From the NCBI GenBank assembly GCA_046719465.1, contig JBDNCV010000067.1, forward strand, positions 1 to 19,055: a stretch of 19,055 bases of DNA, in the 5' to 3' direction. This document shows, piece after piece, positions 15,601-19,055 of the stretch. The translations under genes and the position numbers were made by a program. The stretch is from JANWYT01 sp046719465. Its GTDB lineage: Bacteria > Chloroflexota > Anaerolineae > Aggregatilineales > Phototrophicaceae. The first letter of the stretch is position 1. Every line of letters begins with the position of its first letter. The notes beneath the pieces are model-generated. The model was not told the DNA's origin. It saw only the letters and a list, made by a program, of their open reading frames with translations, and ran no database searches.

Positions 15601-18426
15601 CTACTGCAACACCCCACGCCGGATGAGCAGCTTCTCGAACTCCACGACGACGAACACCAGCGGCGTCAGCAGCGCGCAGATCAAGAGCTGCTCGAGCGTC
15701 AGCGGCGTGGTGTTGAAAATGCCGTTGAAGAACGGCAGATACACCGCGGCTAGCTGTGTCACAACCGTTAACCCAATGGCGAACAGCAGCAGCGGATTGC
15801 TGAAGAAGTTCATCGTGAAGATCGATTCGCGGTGCGAGCGCAACCCCAACGCATGCCCCATCTGCGCCAGCGTCAAAAACATGAACACCATCGTGTTCCA
15901 CGTGTTGGCCACATAGCCTTCTGCGCCCGCCATATATTGACCATGCGCCCACACCCCGAGCAGCAAGCCCGCCATGCCGAAGATGCCGCCCACCAAGAGG
16001 ATATGCCGCCCCAAGCCACGCCCGAACAGGCTTTCATTGGGGGCGTATGGCGGGCGTTTCATTGCGCCCGGCTCGGGTTTTTCCACCCCCAGCGCCAGCG
16101 CAGGCACGCCGTCAGTGATGAGGTTCATCCACAAGATTTGCAGCGTCGTCAGCGGCAGACCCAGCCCCGCCACCAGCTGCGTCGAGAGCAGCACGAACAG
16201 CTCGCCGGTGTTGCTGGCCAGCAGGTACTTGATGAAGCGGCGCACGTTGTCGTAGATCGTGCGGCCTTCCTCCACCGAGGCCACAATGGTAGCGAAGTTG
16301 TCGTCTAACAGCACCATGTCGCTGGCCTCTTTGGAGACCGCCGTGCCGGTGATGCCCATCGCCACGCCGATGTTGGCGCGTTTGAGGGCGGGCGCGTCGT
16401 TCACGCCGTCGCCCGTCATCGCGGCGATTTCGCCGTTGGCTTGCAGCGCGTTCACGATTTGCAGCTTGTTCTCTGGCGAGACGCGCGCGAACACGTTCAC
16501 CCGTTTGACGGCCTCTTGCAGCTCCGTTTCGCTCAGGCGGTTCAGCTCCGTGCCGGTGAGCACAGCCTCGCCCTCTTGTGCGATGTTCAGGTCACGGGCA
16601 ATGGCGTAAGCCGTCAGCGGGTGATCCCCGGTGATCATAATCGGGCGAATGCCAGCGCTGCGGGCCACTTGCACCGCCTCAGCCACCTCGGCGCGCGGCG
16701 GATCAATGATGCCCACCATGCCGACGAACACCACATCCACCTCGACATGCTCCACATCCACCTCGGAGGGCAGGCTCGGCAGCACGCGATACCCCACTCC
16801 CAGCACGCGCAGCCCCCTGCTGGCCATCTCGTTATTGGCCAACGTAATACGCTCGATGAGCAGATCGGTCAGCGGCTGCACGCTGCCGTTGACCAGCATA
16901 TGGCGGCTCACGCTCAACAGGTTGTCTACCCCGCCTTTGATGAACTCGATGTAGTCACCGTCAACCAGCCCCAGATCAGCAAACAGCTGCCGGACGTTCT
17001 CTGGCATTTGAGTCAGCGCTGCGCTGTTCACGCGGTGAATGGTGGACATGCGCTTGCGGCCGCTGTCGAACGGCACTTCCGCCACGCGCGGCAGCACCGC
17101 TTGCAGCGTGTCCACGTTCAGGCCATAGCGCCGCGCCGCCCACAGCAGCGCCGCCTCGGTGGGGTCGCCGACGACTTCCTCAGCGCCGGTCTCGGGGTTC
17201 GGCTGCAAGATCGCGTCGTTGCACAAGGCCCCGCCAATCAACGTCAAAAGCTGCGCCTCTGCCGTCGGCCACTCCATCGCTGCGCCATTGACCAGCTCAT
17301 CTAGGGTAATGTTCTTGTCCGCTACGTCGATCAAGCGCACGGTCATCCGATTTTCGGTCAGCGTGCCCGTCTTGTCGGAGGCAATCGTCGTGACGCTGCC
17401 CAGCGTCTCCACCGCGGCCAGTTTGCGAATCAACGCGCGGCGGCGCAGCATGCGCTGCGCGCCCAAGGCCAGCGCAATCGTCACCACCGCGGGCAGCCCC
17501 TCCGGCACAACGGCCACCGCAATCGCCACCGCGTTGAGCAGCACGCTCTCTTGGCCGTCTGCCTCTGGGATGAGCGGCACGCCCGTAATCACGCCGATCA
17601 CAAACGCAATCGCCATCACCACCAGCCCCGCGCCAAACAACACGCGCCCCAGCTCGTCAAGACGGCGCTGGAGTGGGGTCTTGTCGCTGTCCACGTTCTG
17701 GATTAGCTCGGCAATGCGGCCTAGCTGGGTGTGCATCCCGGTTGCCACCACGACGGCCGTGCCGCGCCCATAGGTGACCGCCGTCCCCATGTAGACCATG
17801 TTGTGGCGATCCCCCAGCGGCATCTCAGGGTCGCTTAGCGTCACTGTGTCTTTTTCGACGGGTTGGCTCTCGCCGGTGAGCGACGCCTCTTGCACGCGCA
17901 GCGCCGCCGCTTCGATCAAGCGCGCATCTGCTGGAACGGTGCTGCCTGCTTCTAACAGCACCAGATCGCCGGGCACGACGCTGGCCGCTGCCACGTCTTG
18001 CACCACGCCATCACGCCGCACGCGGACGCTAGGCGTGCTCATCTTCTTGAGCGCGGCCATGGCTTGCTCCGCGCGGTATTCCTGCACCACGCCCAGCACC
18101 GCATTCAAGATCACAATCGCCAAGATAGCGATGAAGCTGTCCCACTTGCCCAACAAGAGGCTGATGCCTGCCGCGCCAATCAGCAGCAGCACCAGCGGGT
18201 TGGTCATCTGTTCGTAAAGGATGGCCCACGGGCTTTTTGGGGGTTTCTCGACGAGTTCATTGGGGCCAAACTGAACGAGCCGCTCTGCCGCCTGCTGTGC
18301 TGTCAGGCCGCTCTCAGCGCGGATACCCTGCTCATCGAGAACGAGCTGCGCGGGCTGAGTATGCCACACGCGAGATTCTGCCGGTGCAGACTGCGCCGAC
18401 GTATGCGACGTTGTGATGGTGGCCAT
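15601..18426 (-). CDS. P2A-type Ca2+-transporting ATPase
   Basis: The 941-residue product is a membrane cation pump that would export calcium from the cytoplasm. It has an N-terminal cation-ATPase domain, actuator motif LTGES (183-187), M4 motif VVPEGLP (306-312) with E309, phosphorylation motif DKTGTLT (351-357, D351), KGGVDNLL near 498, ITGDHPLTA (598-606) and TGDGVNDAPALKRANIGVAMG (671-691, given here as the hinge motif). Calcium-site residues by comparison with SERCA are E309, N739, E742, N768, T771 and D772. SERCA E908 of M8 corresponds to Q855, so one of the two calcium sites may be lost. About ten hydrophobic segments are visible. GAGG about 9 bases upstream serves the ATG. A manganese or mixed specificity is possible. 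Confidence 0.93.
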   Translation of the reverse strand: MATITTSHTSAQSAPAESRVWHTQPAQLVLDEQGIRAESGLTAQQAAERLVQFGPNELVEKPPKSPWAILYEQMTNPLVLLLIGAAGISLLLGKWDSFIAILAIVILNAVLGVVQEYRAEQAMAALKKMSTPSVRVRRDGVVQDVAAASVVPGDLVLLEAGSTVPADARLIEAAALRVQEASLTGESQPVEKDTVTLSDPEMPLGDRHNMVYMGTAVTYGRGTAVVVATGMHTQLGRIAELIQNVDSDKTPLQRRLDELGRVLFGAGLVVMAIAFVIGVITGVPLIPEADGQESVLLNAVAIAVAVVPEGLPAVVTIALALGAQRMLRRRALIRKLAAVETLGSVTTIASDKTGTLTENRMTVRLIDVADKNITLDELVNGAAMEWPTAEAQLLTLIGGALCNDAILQPNPETGAEEVVGDPTEAALLWAARRYGLNVDTLQAVLPRVAEVPFDSGRKRMSTIHRVNSAALTQMPENVRQLFADLGLVDGDYIEFIKGGVDNLLSVSRHMLVNGSVQPLTDLLIERITLANNEMASRGLRVLGVGYRVLPSLPSEVDVEHVEVDVVFVGMVGIIDPPRAEVAEAVQVARSAGIRPIMITGDHPLTAYAIARDLNIAQEGEAVLTGTELNRLSETELQEAVKRVNVFARVSPENKLQIVNALQANGEIAAMTGDGVNDAPALKRANIGVAMGITGTAVSKEASDMVLLDDNFATIVASVEEGRTIYDNVRRFIKYLLASNTGELFVLLSTQLVAGLGLPLTTLQILWMNLITDGVPALALGVEKPEPGAMKRPPYAPNESLFGRGLGRHILLVGGIFGMAGLLLGVWAHGQYMAGAEGYVANTWNTMVFMFLTLAQMGHALGLRSHRESIFTMNFFSNPLLLFAIGLTVVTQLAAVYLPFFNGIFNTTPLTLEQLLICALLTPLVFVVVEFEKLLIRRGVLQ

Positions 18427-18507
18427 CGGGTGAGACCTCGTGAGGATAATGATGCGAAGATACCATGCATCACTCTACACCCGATTAGCCAAAATACCAG
18501 TTTGCGC

Positions 18508-18542
18508 TCGAAACTCCCCCCAAGTTTTAGGGGAATTCTCGA
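18508..18542 (-). terminator. Weak hairpin after the luciferase-like oxidoreductase gene
   Basis: On the minus strand, TCGAGAATTCCCC can pair with GGGGGAGTTTCGA across a loop of about nine bases, with G-U wobbles and one mismatch. It begins directly after the TAA stop at 18543-18545. No T-run follows, so it is only a possible terminator in the 116-bp spacer before the ATPase gene. Confidence 0.3.
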
Positions 18543-19055
18543 TTAAAGCACCAATTCTGCCATCAACCGCACCGCGTTGATGTCAAACGTCTGCACGTTG
18601 AGGGTGGTCACTTCACTGTTCTGCCAGAGCTGCAAGCGGTCTTTGATGCGCGCCTTGGAGCCGACCAGCGCCACCGCATCTACCAGCTCATTCGGGACGG
18701 CAGCCATCGCCTCGGCCTTGTGGCCAGCAAGGTACAAATCTTGGATCGTGTTGGCGGCCTCCTCAAAGCCGTAGCGCGTGGCCAGCTCGTGGTAGAAGTT
18801 CTTGCCTTTCGCGCCCATCCCACCGATGTAGAGGGCAAGCTGCGGCTTCACTTGGTTGTAGGCCATCTCAAGGTCGTCCTCTAACACAACCTGCACCGAG
18901 GGCGCGATGTCGAAGTGCTCCAGCGTCTTGTTCGCCTTGGCGAGGCCTGCTTCCACCTGCGCCTTGAAGTACTGCGGATAACGCTCCGGTGAGTAGAAAA
19001 TCGGCAGCCAGCCATCGGCGATTTCCGCCGTCAGCTCGACGTTTTTGGGGCCGAT
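18543..19055 (-). CDS. Luciferase-like (LLM) F420/FMN oxidoreductase, C-terminal part
   Basis: The frame is open to the right edge of the window, so only the last 170 residues are seen. The segment IGPKNVELTAEIADGWLPIFYSPERY at the visible start (split here as IGPKNVELTAEI and ADGWLPIFYSPERY) is typical of TIM-barrel flavin or F420-dependent oxidoreductases of the bacterial luciferase-like family. The later KPQLALYIGGMGAKGKNFYHELATRYGF and VALVGSKARIKDRL regions fit the same family's C-terminal half. The substrate cannot be read from this part. A GTG at 18956 is an internal valine, not the start. Confidence 0.88.
   Translation of the reverse strand: MGPKNVELTAEIADGWLPIFYSPERYPQYFKAQVEAGLAKANKTLEHFDIAPSVQVVLEDDLEMAYNQVKPQLALYIGGMGAKGKNFYHELATRYGFEEAANTIQDLYLAGHKAEAMAAVPNELVDAVALVGSKARIKDRLQLWQNSEVTTLNVQTFDINAVRLMAELVL

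Noticed and set aside
15359..15952. Minus-strand frame of 197 codons with 22-residue peptide repeats, and plus-strand frames across the same array
   Set aside because: They are products of a 22-bp tandem repeat that leaves all frames open. The rest of each frame runs through the ATPase gene in a shadow frame.

Overview
The window is GC-rich, densely packed bacterial chromosome and probably comes from a member of the Chloroflexota (Anaerolineae-like). That placement is an inference from the gene set: a carbon-phosphorus lyase operon, a TetR-led menaquinone operon, a divergent glutamine synthetase, a luciferase-like (F420/FMN) oxidoreductase, and short palindromic or tandem intergenic fillers. 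No rRNA or marker gene is present to settle it.

Bases 1-6122 (+ strand) hold a phosphonate-degradation operon: the likely tail of phnG, then phnH, phnI, phnJ, phnK, phnL, phnM and a left-handed beta-helix acyltransferase. Most junctions overlap or nearly touch, which suggests translational coupling. The exception is a 177-bp non-coding insert between phnK and phnL. PhnG/H/I/J would form the C-P lyase core, PhnK and PhnL are its ABC-type ATPase partners, and PhnM makes the ribose-phosphonate phosphate substrate that PhnJ cleaves. The main surprise is that this PhnJ keeps only one of the four cysteines that hold the radical-SAM [4Fe-4S] cluster and the catalytic thiyl radical, although the rest of the protein and its partners look intact.

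Bases 6123-6509 are an AT-richer regulatory stretch with a consensus -10 box, leading to a glutamine synthetase gene (6510-7931, +). A perfect 22-bp palindrome separates it from the converging menaquinone operon.

Bases 7962-14114 (- strand) read, in transcription order, tetR, menF, menD, menB, menE. They encode isochorismate synthase, SEPHCHC synthase, DHNA-CoA synthase and O-succinylbenzoyl-CoA ligase; menH, menC and menA are not here. tetR overlaps menF by 4 bp, and a 14-bp inverted repeat upstream of tetR is a good operator candidate.

Bases 14385-15362 (- strand) encode a complete tyrosine recombinase with a candidate terminator behind it. Upstream of it lies an array of seven 22-bp tandem repeats (15429-15582), which ends at the stop codon of a P2A-type Ca2+ ATPase gene (15601-18426, - strand). 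The last gene, cut by the right edge, is a luciferase-like oxidoreductase (18543 to beyond 19055, - strand). The stop codons of menE and of the ATPase gene both lie inside a shared GTAGGG motif that begins a palindromic filler, so such elements may have been inserted at gene ends and supplied the stops.
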